Part shown: piece after piece, positions 23,480 to 34,706 of the stretch
Layout of the letters: each line of letters starts with the position of its first letter
Numbering within the stretch: position 1 is the stretch's first letter
Assembly: GCA_028274465.1 (NCBI GenBank)
Contig: CM051455.1
Coordinates: 134,512,096 to 134,576,095 of the forward strand
Origin: Plantago ovata
Taxonomy: Eukaryota; Streptophyta; Magnoliopsida; Lamiales; Plantaginaceae
Direction of reading: 5' to 3'
DNA length: 64,000 nucleotides
The notes under the pieces: model-generated
Told to the model about the DNA's origin: nothing
Databases searched by the model: none
Seen by the model: only the letters and a program-made list of their open reading frames with translations
Position numbers and translations under genes: made by a program

Positions 23480-26230
23480 AAATTATCTTAATCGACAAGG
23501 ATTGGGTACCATACGCTATGTATGTTGTACATCATCCGATTATCAAATTTGTATTTTAGAAGCGACTAAATTCTCGATTCGGTCTTGCCAAACCTATACT
23601 ATACGTGAGATGCAATACAGACAACTATTTTGCGCCATATGTTCCATATGAGTTTAAGCAATGTTACGTATGGAGAAGTATGAATCTCCAAATATGTTTT
23701 ATTTTTATGATCCCTATGCAAAAATCGTGAAGATGACAAAGTTAAAGTCATGTTGGGACCAGTATGATACCTATACCATTCAAAATGTAATATAAAGACC
23801 TACAATGTCGCATGGGCTGCAGCTGCACGAACTAATTCAAGGTCCCGAGTCCATATTAAATGCATCATATCCTCATCCCTGCCTCAAGTGTTCCAAAACT
23901 CTACGAGGTTGAGATTAAAAGTCTATTCTTTTCGTTTAAACGGAACATAATTTATTTGTATCATAAAAATTAACTAAGTAAATTTGAATTGAACTGAAAT
24001 TAAAGTGTTTCTCTTATGAAAATATAAAAATAAGAGATCCTAAATGAGATGAGATAGTGCTTGCCATGGAAAGATAAGTATCGTAGAATTAATATAAATG
24101 TTTAGATTCCATTCCTCCTCAACACCTTAAACTTTTGGACGGGTTGGAATTATATCATAGTATCACAAGAAGTTGAAATCGACCACGAGTGCGAGGGAGT
24201 ATTGAAAAATTAATATAAATAACTAGATTTAGATTTAGATTTCATTCATCCCCATCAATTTAGTATTTTAGGAGAGTTAAAATTATACCATTAATATCAA
24301 TATCACTAATATCAATAAGAACAAGTACATGTTGACTTGCTTAGATTACTCTGTGTACTGCTGCTAATCAGGTAATATAAAGTATAAACTGACAGATACT
24401 GATTAGACTAAAAGTTTCATGAAGTAACTTGTGGCAGTGACAGAATTAAGGACTGATTATTCTGCGTTAGTTCCAATGTCAAGAAAATCACCCGTAACAT
24501 TCTATTCTACATGGAACAAAAACAAGCATTCGTATATATATATTCTACAGCAAAATGAAAGGTCATTACAGGTCAAGAAATGGAAGATCTTTAACACTAG
24601 GACAAAAATGTGCAGCCAGAGGAAAAACAACTGTGACAAAATATCACAATACTCAGCAATGTGTATGTCTATCTCAGCATGAAGAGCAAATCACTTTAAT
24701 CTCCCTGAGTAGTCAGTTGATATCTCAGCCATTACTAGATGAAAACCATGTAGTAAGGGCCAAATCAACTGTCATAGAATCTCACTGCTACAAAGTCTGA
24801 CTGTCCAAGATCATTTATCTGGTGACTTGCCTGTAATGGAAGAAAAACTAGCGTTAGAAGAGATATTAAGATAAATCCAGTTTCCACTATCAAAGCTCAG
24901 AAGTTACAAATCATCACAAAAGACTTGAGTTGTGTTTCAAATAGGCGGAGAAGTTTTGAGAGGAACTATAGAGTATAAAAGTAGCAAATGCTATAAAACA
25001 TAAAGTGGTGGTGTAAACTAGTGTTTGCATATTTGAAATGTTAAGACTCGATATATATGTCGGTCCTTTTCAGCTTCTACCATCTCATTTTTACAAAAAT
25101 GACTTTATGAACATGAAAATACATACTTCTGGTACTAGGTAGAAGCCGTTCTACAGAAGTGGCTGCAAACACCCAACAAATCAACATTTTAGGTCTTAGC
25201 AATTATCAATCAAGCTTTATTGCGAAGTGTGATGTAGGGTTCCGTTCCATTCATTAGCTGCAGTTTGAGGACATTCTCCAATTGAAAGAAACATTCATGA
25301 CAATCCATAAGTATGATCGAAGCAGTGATTACAATGGAACACTTAACAAGTCTTGATCAGTGACTAGAACCCGACATGTATGTCATTACCATACAAAAAT
25401 ATGTAAATTCAATATAAATTCAGGAGTACTATTCTCAAATATCTATTGTTAATTCAGACGCCATAGGTCATATCTTTGCAAGAGCAGAATATAACAGATA
25501 AAGTACGAAAAGATTGCAAATGTCTACTGTTATAACCATAATATTGGGGTCTGAATTGGAACCGAACCATCTACACAACTTATACAGATATACCTAATCA
25601 TGTGATCAAATAATACAAACAATCCAATAATAACAGGGGAAAGGCATCAAACTAGCTACTCCACAAGAGTTGAAGCAAACTTTATGCAACCTGAAACTAC
25701 AGGTGAAGGTGTTCCTGAAGACATTGCTTACACAAAAGTACAAACTTGATTATTAGACTCAGGTGAGCATAGTCCTAGCATCAAGAACATAAACAAGAAT
25801 GATGGCTAAAGAAAGAAAGAGGAACACCATATGCATGACGAGGTAAGACTATCAGTACACTCTTTACTGCAAACAAGGAGACATGATGAAATATAAGATA
25901 TCTATCTATAAATCAACTATCACAAATGCAGCTTCCACTTTCCTGGTTAAACCATTAATGCAACGTGGAGTTGAAATATAAGTTAATCCAACCCGTTTCA
26001 ATCTTGGGGAGGTCCTAAATAGCATGTGCATATGAGTCTTTTAACTATAATTCAATATATTCATTCCCATAGAGACATGGCAATCTTTCAGATTACACAA
26101 GAACTAGACCAAAATTAAGAAAAAAGACAAGGCCACATTGCACATTTGTCAAACTAATCTCAACACAGAATCAAATTAGCACGGTATATTAAAGCATCAT
26201 GAGGTCAGTATTAAAGTTTTGTTGAAACTA
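23480..26230. other. intergenic region, probable 3' UTR exon of the CDC123 gene at the right
   Basis: No coding gene is supported. Around 24080-24330 a motif set (AATATAAAT..TAGATTCCATTC, TTAAAATTATACCAT) is repeated twice, suggesting an old repeat. On the minus strand a good splice acceptor (TTTTTCTTCCATTACAG) at about 24833, with a donor (CATGAG|GTAGTAG) about 20 bp after the CDC123 stop, suggests that 24400-24832 may be a spliced 3' UTR exon. The rest shows nothing recognisable. Confidence 0.4.
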
Positions 26231-26253
26231 CTACCTCATGAGTGTTCAAGTGC

Positions 26254-27270
26254 TCACGCTCCAGCTTTAGCGAATGATGATGTTTGACGCCTCAGTTCTT
26301 CATCGGCATTCCTAAAGAATTGATCCCAGCCACTCCCAGCACTTGTATCCAAATAATCATATGGAACTGCAGTTTTCAACCCAGGACGAATACCACAGCG
26401 ATCTTCTACAATCCTAAACTCCAGCATATCATCACTTTCTTCAGTCAACTCTTCCTCCAATTCCTCCCAAGTAAACAACAACGGGAGAGTGAAAGCACCC
26501 CAAGGGCTGAAATCCAATAGCTTAACTCGTCCATCGTTCGTAACATACACATCAAACGTGTAACTCTCAGACTCAAACTTCCCCTTTATCTTTTCAACAA
26601 AAAACTCTTGGATCATCAATTTCAAATTTTGCTTCTTCTCAAGAAGAGCAGGGTAAAAGTTAGTCATCTCCCGTTGGCAAATCCCCACAAGAAGTCCGTG
26701 ATGAACAAAACAACGAAACTCCATCTCAGGCTGAAACGAAGGATACCATTTCCTAAGTGCAAGAAAGAAACTCGACGGCCTTGACGAAGTCTTATCACCA
26801 CAAGAATCATAAGCATGGCAAAGATCATTAACAAGGGAGTCAGACGAGCGTAGTAGAAGTGCTATCTCAGAGAAACTAGTACATTTCAAATTCCCCGTCG
26901 AACTAATCCAAGCAGAGTCTTTCGGCGCACTCCAGTTAAGCTTCGGAAAAACAGCACCACCAAGGGTCTCAATCGATTCTTTGATTCCGGTTTCCAGTTC
27001 CGGGAAGCTGGGAGGCGGCGAAGACTCCTCCGCTTCGTCTCCAGATCCTTCCGAAGCAACGAAATCGTCTTCCTCCTCGGGTTTGTGGATTCTGTTAGGC
27101 AGGGCGTCGTCATTTGATATCGAAAGGGGAAGGAGGAACGGCTGAGAATCGTCGAGCAGGTAGTCTACAAAAGGGTCTGGAAGCTCATGAATGATGGTTT
27201 TGATGGATACAGACTTGAACTTGGGGTACCATTCCTGGATTTGGCACCTGTTTATCTCTTCTTGTTTCAT
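26254..27270 (-). CDS. CDC123: CDC123 homologue, eIF2 assembly factor
   Basis: Cytosolic ATP-grasp-fold protein that helps assemble the eIF2 alpha-beta-gamma complex for translation initiation. Intronless frame of 338 residues from the ATG at 27270; an upstream in-frame TTG is ignored. The N-terminus has the CDC123 pattern CQIQEWYPKFKSVSIKTIIH and DYLLDDSQPFLLP. The centre has LALRKWYPSFQPEMEFRCFV and HHGLLVGICQR. The C-terminal ATP-grasp end has FDVYVTNDGRVKLLDFSPWG, which carries the expected acidic residues. A polar, acidic insert (EEEDDFVASEGSGDEAEESS) follows the N-terminal part. Length and motifs match the family, so it appears functional. Introns probably exist in the 5' UTR (27280-27660) and possibly the 3' UTR. 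Confidence 0.92.
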   Translation of the reverse strand: MKQEEINRCQIQEWYPKFKSVSIKTIIHELPDPFVDYLLDDSQPFLLPLSISNDDALPNRIHKPEEEDDFVASEGSGDEAEESSPPPSFPELETGIKESIETLGGAVFPKLNWSAPKDSAWISSTGNLKCTSFSEIALLLRSSDSLVNDLCHAYDSCGDKTSSRPSSFFLALRKWYPSFQPEMEFRCFVHHGLLVGICQREMTNFYPALLEKKQNLKLMIQEFFVEKIKGKFESESYTFDVYVTNDGRVKLLDFSPWGAFTLPLLFTWEELEEELTEESDDMLEFRIVEDRCGIRPGLKTAVPYDYLDTSAGSGWDQFFRNADEELRRQTSSFAKAGA

Positions 27271-27413
27271 TCTAACTAACAAAAGCCCTTCACAAAGCTG
27301 TTCAATCCAAGAACAAATATTTAACTAACCAGAAAAGTAATACACAGATGATTCATAAGATTAAGAACCAACATTAACACCAAGAACCCATCAAAATATA
27401 CAACACCAAGATC

Positions 27414-27525
27414 ACAACTTCCACCAATCACATATAATAAAATTGAGAAATGAAGATAATCCAGAAAGCAAACAACTTCTATCAATCACATATAGTAAAA
27501 CTGAGAATGGAAGATAACCAGAAAG
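27414..27525. repeat. 58-bp tandem duplication in the CDC123 leader region
   Basis: ACAACTTC...ATCACATATA..AAA.TGAGAA.....GAAGATAA.CCAGAAAG occurs at 27414 and again 58 bp later, about 85-90 percent alike. It lies in the 5' UTR or leader-intron region of CDC123. Confidence 0.65.
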
Positions 27526-27839
27526 AAAGAGAAAAACGTTACTTTGATGATCGAAGAGATATACAGAGAGCAGAGCGACCTGCAAGGATATGAGTTTTAA
27601 GCTAGGGATTCAAGATAAAACAAAAGCTTACCCAGAAAGCAAGAAGAGGAGATGAATCTTACCTTACAAAATCGGAGTGAAATAGGCGGCGGGAGGCGGA
27701 GAGAGAGTGAGAAGAGTCGAAGAGATGAAGCGTATTTTTCCTTTTGTCTGTATAAAAGACTCAGAGAGAGAGGAATGAAATTGGCTTTGGAAAAAAATGA
27801 AAAATTAGGGATCCAATTTAGTTGGTTAGACCCATGACC

Positions 27840-28242
27840 CTTTATAGTTTATAGGGTAGAGGTAGATTTAAAAAAATAAATTACGCGGCTTAAGCTCTGC
27901 TAATTCTTCACTAAAGAATTGGTAGAAAATGGAGCAAATAAGTTGTTAGTAGTAATTTTATCTCTAGTCTGTTTGAGCGTTACTGTTGTAAGTTTTGTGT
28001 TATTCTTTTTCTCTGCTTTTTATTTTTATCAAAGTAAAAGTTAAGATTAGTTTATTATATTATATTTCACTTTATAAACCTTTTCATGGATCACCAGTGT
28101 AAAGTTGCGAATAATATATTAAGATAGGTAAATATGATTAAAGTTTTACCCGTGATAAATCAATGGTACACAAGATGAATTATGACTTACAAGACACCTA
28201 GTAACGAATAATAATATACCATCTACCATATTATTGGTGATC
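27840..28242. other. intergenic AT-rich DNA, nothing recognised
   Basis: Region upstream of the CDC123 gene, before the SINE. No reading frame with protein-like composition, no RNA gene and no clear inverted repeat was seen. Confidence 0.5.
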
Positions 28243-28461
28243 CGCAAGGGTGACTCAATTGGTTATAAGTGAGGATAATGATCATATACTTTTGGTTATA
28301 TGTTCACACCCCACTAAGAGGAGTTGAGTCTGTTGCAACTTGTCGTGGTTTAACTTGACTTACTGATTTGCGCGCCTATTACTTAGCCGACAAAATTTAT
28401 CCAGAACGTACCCAAAGGGTAACAGCTGTATCAGGGTTCCATCGTGATTAAGGGAAAAAAA
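28243..28461 (+). mobile_element. tRNA-derived SINE (candidate, about 0.22 kb)
   Basis: A polymerase III-like A-box (GGTGACTCAATTGGTTATAA) at about 28249 is followed 50 bp later by a B-box-like GTTCACACCCCAC at 28302. A unique body follows, and the element ends in an A-rich tail (AGGGAAAAAAA, to 28461). This order and length fit plant SINEs. The B-box has drifted and I could not find a convincing target-site duplication, so the copy is probably old. Confidence 0.55.
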
Positions 28462-29035
28462 GGACCATTTGGGTTTGGTTATCATATCCATTAGTTCATT
28501 ACTACATCACATATATAGTATTACTATTTTATTGAGTTTGTTCTATTCCACAGTTTTTTTAATAGAAATATGTTAAATCTAAGACAATTTTAACTGAAAA
28601 CATAAACGTTTTATGAAGCTGTCTAATAATGGAAAAATTATGAACGGGCCCTTAAAGTATGTAAAGTTTGAAAAAATACACATTTAAAATCTTAAACCTA
28701 TCCAAACATCCACATTTTCATCTTCAAACACTTTGCATCCATGATCCATCCTTCAATCCATCCATATCAATTTCGGTATGGATCATATGTGATGTTGTTA
28801 CGTGTAGCGTAGCGTATGTGTGTACAATTAAGATTATCGCAATTTATATTATATCTATGGTTTGGTTGTCAGTTTCAATTCCGGAAGGAAAAAGCCAACA
28901 ATCATGCCAGAAATAATCCATCATGTACATTACTGCAGGCTGCAGCCTTTCTTTGTGAACCTAAAAACTACAATTGCTGCACAACCTGCACACCTGAATC
29001 AGCCTTAGCCTTAATATATATAGTGATATAAGTAG
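28462..29035. other. intergenic / 3' flank of MCCB, nothing recognised
   Basis: AT-rich DNA between the SINE and the MCCB stop. It would contain the MCCB 3' UTR and poly(A) site on the minus strand. No further feature is supported. Confidence 0.45.
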
Positions 29036-32000
29036 TTACATTCTGAAAACACCATATTTGGTAGTCTCGGGCGCACGGTTCACGGAAGCAGCAGCGACAC
29101 AAAGACCCAAGATCTTTCTGGTATCTGCCGGATCAATGACACCATCGTCCCAAAGCCTTGCAGTAGAATAATATGCACTCCCTTCTGTTTCATATGCTTC
29201 TGCAACTCTCGCCTTGAACTTCTCCTCCTCTTCCTTGCTCCACTGAAGCAGATAAACCATGTATTATATGTTAGTTAGATTGCCCCAGTGGAGGTGCTTA
29301 TTATCCAAGCGCTCCGCATGTTATAACTTATCAACAGATATTTTGGCCTTAAAGGTAGCTCAATCGAAAACTTGCATCTACTCTCTCCCCTTCAAAGTGA
29401 CATTTACCTACACCCTCAGGCAGAGGTTAATCTAATTTTTCAAAACAGAATGGAGCTGTGCGAGTCAGATGAACCATGACGTGCGTGCAATTTCTATTTA
29501 TAACTAGCCCATTAGCCCATACTGACTGACTGACAGCCCTAAGCCCAACCCTTTAAGGCCCGTTCAGAGAATTGAGAGATTGTAATATCACCTGGATTCC
29601 AGCTTTCTTCTTGTTTGCCCGTTCGATTTGTGACAACACACCAGCAGCCTGAACAAAAGGATATTTGAACTGAGAAATGAATATCAAATACTCTGAGGGG
29701 AAGTTTACATGCAAATACATCGATGTCATTTAGGGTGCTACTGCTACTCTAGGAACAATTCCTTTGACACTTTTGAGTAACAGACTAACAGCGTTGGTTT
29801 CCAGGATTTTATATAGCATATACGAATAAGTCTTCCAAAAAAACACTTCATCCCTGTGCAAATTTAGGGAATGTGCCAAACATTTCGGTGGGTGGTGGTG
29901 TGGTTTTCCTCATGGTGAGGAAAGACGGGGCTTTTCTTAAAGATTTCACAAAATTTTAGAAGAAATGAACTCAGGAAGCTTGTAAATTCATTGGCTTTGA
30001 AGTTTAAACAACACGGGTAGAAGGTGCAAGAAATTCATGGACCTAACATAAAAGGATTTAAGATTATCCGTCACCATCAAACACAGGATAAAACCCAGCT
30101 ATTAAAACCATATTTGACACTCTTTCATCAAAATTTCAATGAATACTCGGAAAATAGACCGTGTCTGTGTTTTTGCTACTATATAATATCAAAATGGAAG
30201 CTTCCACAGTTACGGTGAAACAACAAAACAGAAGAATTTTTCCATGTCAATCTGTGATAAATTCTTGGTTATGAATGAAATGCATATTATTACCTGAGCT
30301 CCACCCATCACAGATATTCTAGCATTCGGCCAAAAGAACATGAAATTAGGGCTGTATGCACGTCCACACATTGCATAGTTTCCGGCCCCAAAGCTTCCAC
30401 CAATGACGACTGTAATTTTTGGAACCTAAATAGAATAAAGTTGAAAAAAAAATACTGATCAGTAATCTCCTTTTCCAAGACAAAGGATATGAAAGAAATG
30501 GCATATACATATATAAAGAAGTTTCTAGGTATCCGAAGTGAAATGGGTATAAAGAATATACTGAAAACTTACCTTGGCACAAGAAACGGCCATCACCATT
30601 TTAGCTCCAGATTTAGCTATGCCATTGGCCTCGGATTTTGAACCAACCTGCAGTATTTGTTTGTCAGGTGCATGTCAAACTGAATCTCTTGCAATATATC
30701 ACATCTTTGATATGTAAAACTCCCAAAATATCACAAGTACGGAAGAAATACAACCTAGCATGGTCACTTGGCAGGCGTCAAGTGACACTCATACAAGTTA
30801 AGCAATCCAAGTAAACAGCCATTTCATGTACTTACTGGATTTATCAATTCTAAATGAACATAGATAATCACTGGAAATGGAATTACAAGGAACAGTAATT
30901 CCTATCTTACAGCATATATAGCAGATCAAATATGTTCAGTGATTGACGAAAAGTCTTAACAAAATTAAGTCCATCATTAATGATACTTTAGAAACTGGTA
31001 GATATTTCAATATATGTCAATGTTGCTGAAGTATCATGCTAGAAAAATCTAGTACTTCATACTCATGCTCCTGTTTTCCAACTTGATGCATGTAACCTCA
31101 AAGCATATCTGGTATCAGGTGAGCTACAGCCAATCATAATAGCACTTAATTTAGTTCCACACTTCTACTGGTCCAGTCAATCAGAATTATTGTCATTATA
31201 ACACCACTGACAAGTTTAGCTACCTACATTTTATATAATTCATGAAACTAATAATATATCAATGGTGTGGGGAGGCAGGAACAGAGAAGAAATAAAATTA
31301 ACGATGCAGGAAAGTGCCTCTCAAATCACTCGATAAATGGGAATTAGACACAGCATACCATAAATCCAGTGATATTCTGAAGAAAAATAAGAGGGATGTT
31401 CCGTTGAGTACACAGTTCAATAAAATGGGCCCCTTTCATGGCAGATTCGTTGAACAGTATTCCATTATTCCCAATGATTCCAACAGGTTGCCCAAAGATC
31501 CTAGCAAAGCCCGTTACAAGTGTCTGCTCATGAGAAAAATAGAATCATTATTTGAAAAGGCAGAGGGGCATGCAGAATCATTATTTAAAAAAGAAGAGAT
31601 TAAGGCCTCACAGTTCCGTACAATTTCTTGAATTCGTCAAATTCACTACCATCAACAATGCGAGATATCACTGAGCGGACGTCAAATGACTGCTTGAGGT
31701 CTGTCGGCGCAATGGATCGAAGCTCTTCTGCATCATTCAATGGCTCCTTAAAGTCCAAGGATAGATGGTCCCATCCACCAACACCAGCAGCCATATGTAG
31801 ATTCTTTACTATATTCCTCCCTATAGCAAGTGCATGTGGTTCATCTACAAAAAAGACAGTAATCTTGTTTCACCAACAGAATGGACTCAAAAGAACGATG
31901 TTTAACAATTACAAAGAAAATTTCAATCTTTCATGAACTTGAAATTACTGATGTGGAGCGGCTTTACCTTGAGCAAAGTAGTCTGAGACACCTGATGTTC

Positions 32001-33713
32001 TACAATGAACTGATGCACCCCCCAAGTCTTCAGCAGAAACTTCCTCCCCAGTAGCAGCCTACTAAATTTTTAAATAATTATTGCTCAGAAAAAGATATCC
32101 TAATAAAACAAAAGGCAAACTTAACATTAATGTGGATTGAGATTTGAGATATAAACTGCCATAGAACAAAGGGCCTAGAATGCATACTACACTGAGAAAA
32201 AAAGTAGTAATAAACAGAAAGGAGATTCATCTAACCTTGACAAGTGGAGGACCAGCAAGAAATATGGTACCATTTCCTTTGACCATTACACTTTCATCGG
32301 CCATAGCAGGAATATAAGCCCCACCAGCCGTGCAAGAACCTAAAACTAATGCAATCTGGGGAATGCCTTCTGAAGACATATTAGCTTGATTGTAGAAAAT
32401 TCTACCAAAATTTTCTTTGTCTGGAAAGACCTCAGCCTGTTTTGGTAGGAAAGCTCCTCCACTGTCCACGAGATACATACAGGGTAGTTTTAATTGAGCT
32501 GCAATTTCTTGTGCCCTAAGATGCTTCTTGACTGTGATGGGATAGTATGTTCCCCCTTTTACGGTGGGATCATTAGCAACAAACATGCAAAGCCTTCCAT
32601 GGACTGAGCCAATTCCGGTGATTATCCCACCAGATGGTAATGGATGGTCATATAATTCATGGCCTGCAAGCTAAGTTAACAAGAAGAAGATATCAGCTGC
32701 ATAGAAGTATGACTGCAGTATGCATACAATAGGTTATAAAGGTTTTAAAAAAAAATGCATACAATAGGTAATAAAGGTAAGTTTGCAGCTAACTGACATA
32801 TGTTATGATTCACTACTTTCACAAACGACACGATAGTTTAGGTAACATCGGGTGGTGCAAAATGATTAGATTTGGGAAATTGAGGAGGAAAACTGGAGAA
32901 ATGCCCAATCGAGAAGATGAGTTCGCATGCCTCACAGAATAACAAACTATAAGCCTCAATCATTCGCTAAATAAAACACTAAAAAGCTGCTGAAGGAAGT
33001 CATCCATGGGAATCCTTCTGCCCTTAAATCAGCAGTTCAAATATTCCTAAACGTCCTTCTACAAATACTATTATTATGTTACTCTAAACTATAACAATTT
33101 TCCACCACATATGCAGAGAATTTACAGACACATTAGCCCAGGATATTGCGGAAAGGGCGAAAATGGACATGAAACTAAACTATAACAATTTCCACCACAT
33201 ATGCAGAGAAGTAAAAATACACAACTCACAATTTCAACACACCAAAGGACTGAAACTGAAGCACCTATTTCACAATTCGAATCGATCAACATAAACGAAT
33301 TCGATAAACAAAACACAAACCTGAGAAAGCTCAAGGAAAGAAGAGCCAGGATCAATCAAGCGATCAATTCTCTCCCTAGGAAGAAGCTTATTCCTGCTTC
33401 TGTTCCTCTTCACAGCCTCAGCTCCACCTCCATTCATCACCTAACATTTCAAATAATTAAACAAACACTGATAGTACTAATAAACACTCACAGTAATAAT
33501 ATAAAACAAACATACCTGTTGGATGTGAGAATGGAGCTCCGAAATTAGGCCTTTCATGGCATCTGAATTGCGTACGAAGGACTCCGAGGTTCGGTCCAAT
33601 GTGTCGGGTAGAACACTGGAGCAGAAGGTCCGGGTCGGATCGGTTAAATGGGGTGAAATGGATCGGGTTGAAGGCGATGATGAGATGATCCTTCGAGCTA
33701 AATTACTGAGCAT
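29036..33713 (-). CDS. MCCB: 3-methylcrotonyl-CoA carboxylase beta subunit, mitochondrial
   Basis: Carboxyltransferase subunit of biotin-dependent 3-methylcrotonyl-CoA carboxylase, which acts in mitochondrial leucine breakdown with the biotin-carrying alpha subunit. Ten exons, all in phase: 33713-33516, 33440-33321, 32670-32236, 32058-31968, 31844-31612, 31523-31359, 30647-30573, 30425-30294, 29648-29592, 29242-29036. The product is 570 residues, near the usual plant length. The N-terminus is rich in Arg and Ser with few acidic residues, like a mitochondrial presequence. Key segments are [153 protein letters not shown] and [18 protein letters not shown]. No damage is seen. Exon 4 starts at 32058 because this keeps [15 protein letters not shown] in frame. 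Confidence 0.95.
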
Positions 33714-33959
33714 TTTGTTTTGTTGAATTGGTGAATAGGTTTAACTAAGTTGTGTGTGTTAGATAAAACCATGAATTGGGTTTCTTCTTTGTTCGTTTGT
33801 TGTTTATTTATTATATTATAGTAGCAGAAGAGTAGCCGTAGAGGAATTGGCTATTAGATTATGAGTAGATGACAAGATGATTGATCTTCTCACCCACATC
33901 CCTGCTGTAGTTCATATCCGAATGAAATTAGAATGAGAAAGAAAAAAGAAAAAAAAAAA

Positions 33960-34250
33960 AAAATCCCTTTATCACGTGAAACGAGCCGAGTCGAGTTTGA
34001 TTAATATTAGACTCGATTTTAGGCTCGGCTCAGTAAGTAAACGAGCAAAAAATCGACTCGAGCTATAGTACTATTATGAAGGTATAACGAGCCTAATGAG
34101 CCGAGACGAGTTCGACTCGTTAACAAAATGAGTATAAATTTAGGCTCGAGCTTAGCTAAAAAACCTTATTGACTGAGCCGATCTCGAGTTTTAATGAGCC
34201 AAGCCAGTCGAGTACTCGATAAGGCTCGACTTGTATAACTGCACTACCCA
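33960..34250. mobile_element. hAT-like non-autonomous remnant with GAGCCGAG motifs
   Basis: The sequence is built from variants of ACGAGCCGAGTCGAG and its complement (for example GAGCCTAATGAGCCGAGAC, AGTACTCGATAAGGCTCGAC). The ends are weakly inverted (AACGAGCCGAG against TACAAGTCGAGCC). Similar subterminal arrays are typical of small non-autonomous hAT elements. The terminal repeats and an 8-bp duplication are not clear, so this is an old, degenerate copy. Confidence 0.4.
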
Positions 34251-34330
34251 CGGTGTTATAGTTATGAAGTAACAGTTATCCACTTGTGTATGATAGGTTT
34301 TCAATTTTACCCTTTTCTAGTATCGTGGTC

Positions 34331-34490
34331 TGTGGTTCCAAAATCGTTTGATCAGGATTCGACTTTCTAGTTCTCAATTACAATTACGTTTGCCACGAAT
34401 CGGTTTTCTGTGGTTCCAAAATTGTTTGATCACGATTCGACTTTCTAGTTCTCAATTACAATTACGTTTGCCACGAATCGGTTTTCCGGT
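34331..34490. repeat. 78-bp tandem duplication upstream of DJ-1 gene
   Basis: TGTGGTTCCAAAATCGTTTG... and TGTGGTTCCAAAATTGTTTG... start at 34331 and 34409 and run nearly identically through CACGAATCGGTTTTC. The 78-bp unit is a multiple of three, which accounts for a spurious open frame here. It lies about 220 bp upstream of the DJ-1 start, possibly in its promoter. Confidence 0.85.
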
Positions 34491-34706
34491 TCTCGGTTCC
34501 TTTTGCTCGTTTGTGACTAGGGTCTACTTGAGGAGGGCCAAGCGTGGTTAAACCCCACGGTTAAGCAGCCTAACACAAGACAAGAACTCTCCTTTGTTAT
34601 CTATCTGTACGAACTTTTAAACCCAAAACCCAGACCTTGAAACTCAACTTTCCTTCTTCCAGTTGATACCAAACAGTTAACAGAACCAACCAAAAAAAAC
34701 CAAGTG

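Noticed and set aside
34348-34551. Open frame with an internally repeated peptide
   Set aside because: It results from the 78-bp tandem duplication (a multiple of three) upstream of DJ-1, not from a gene.
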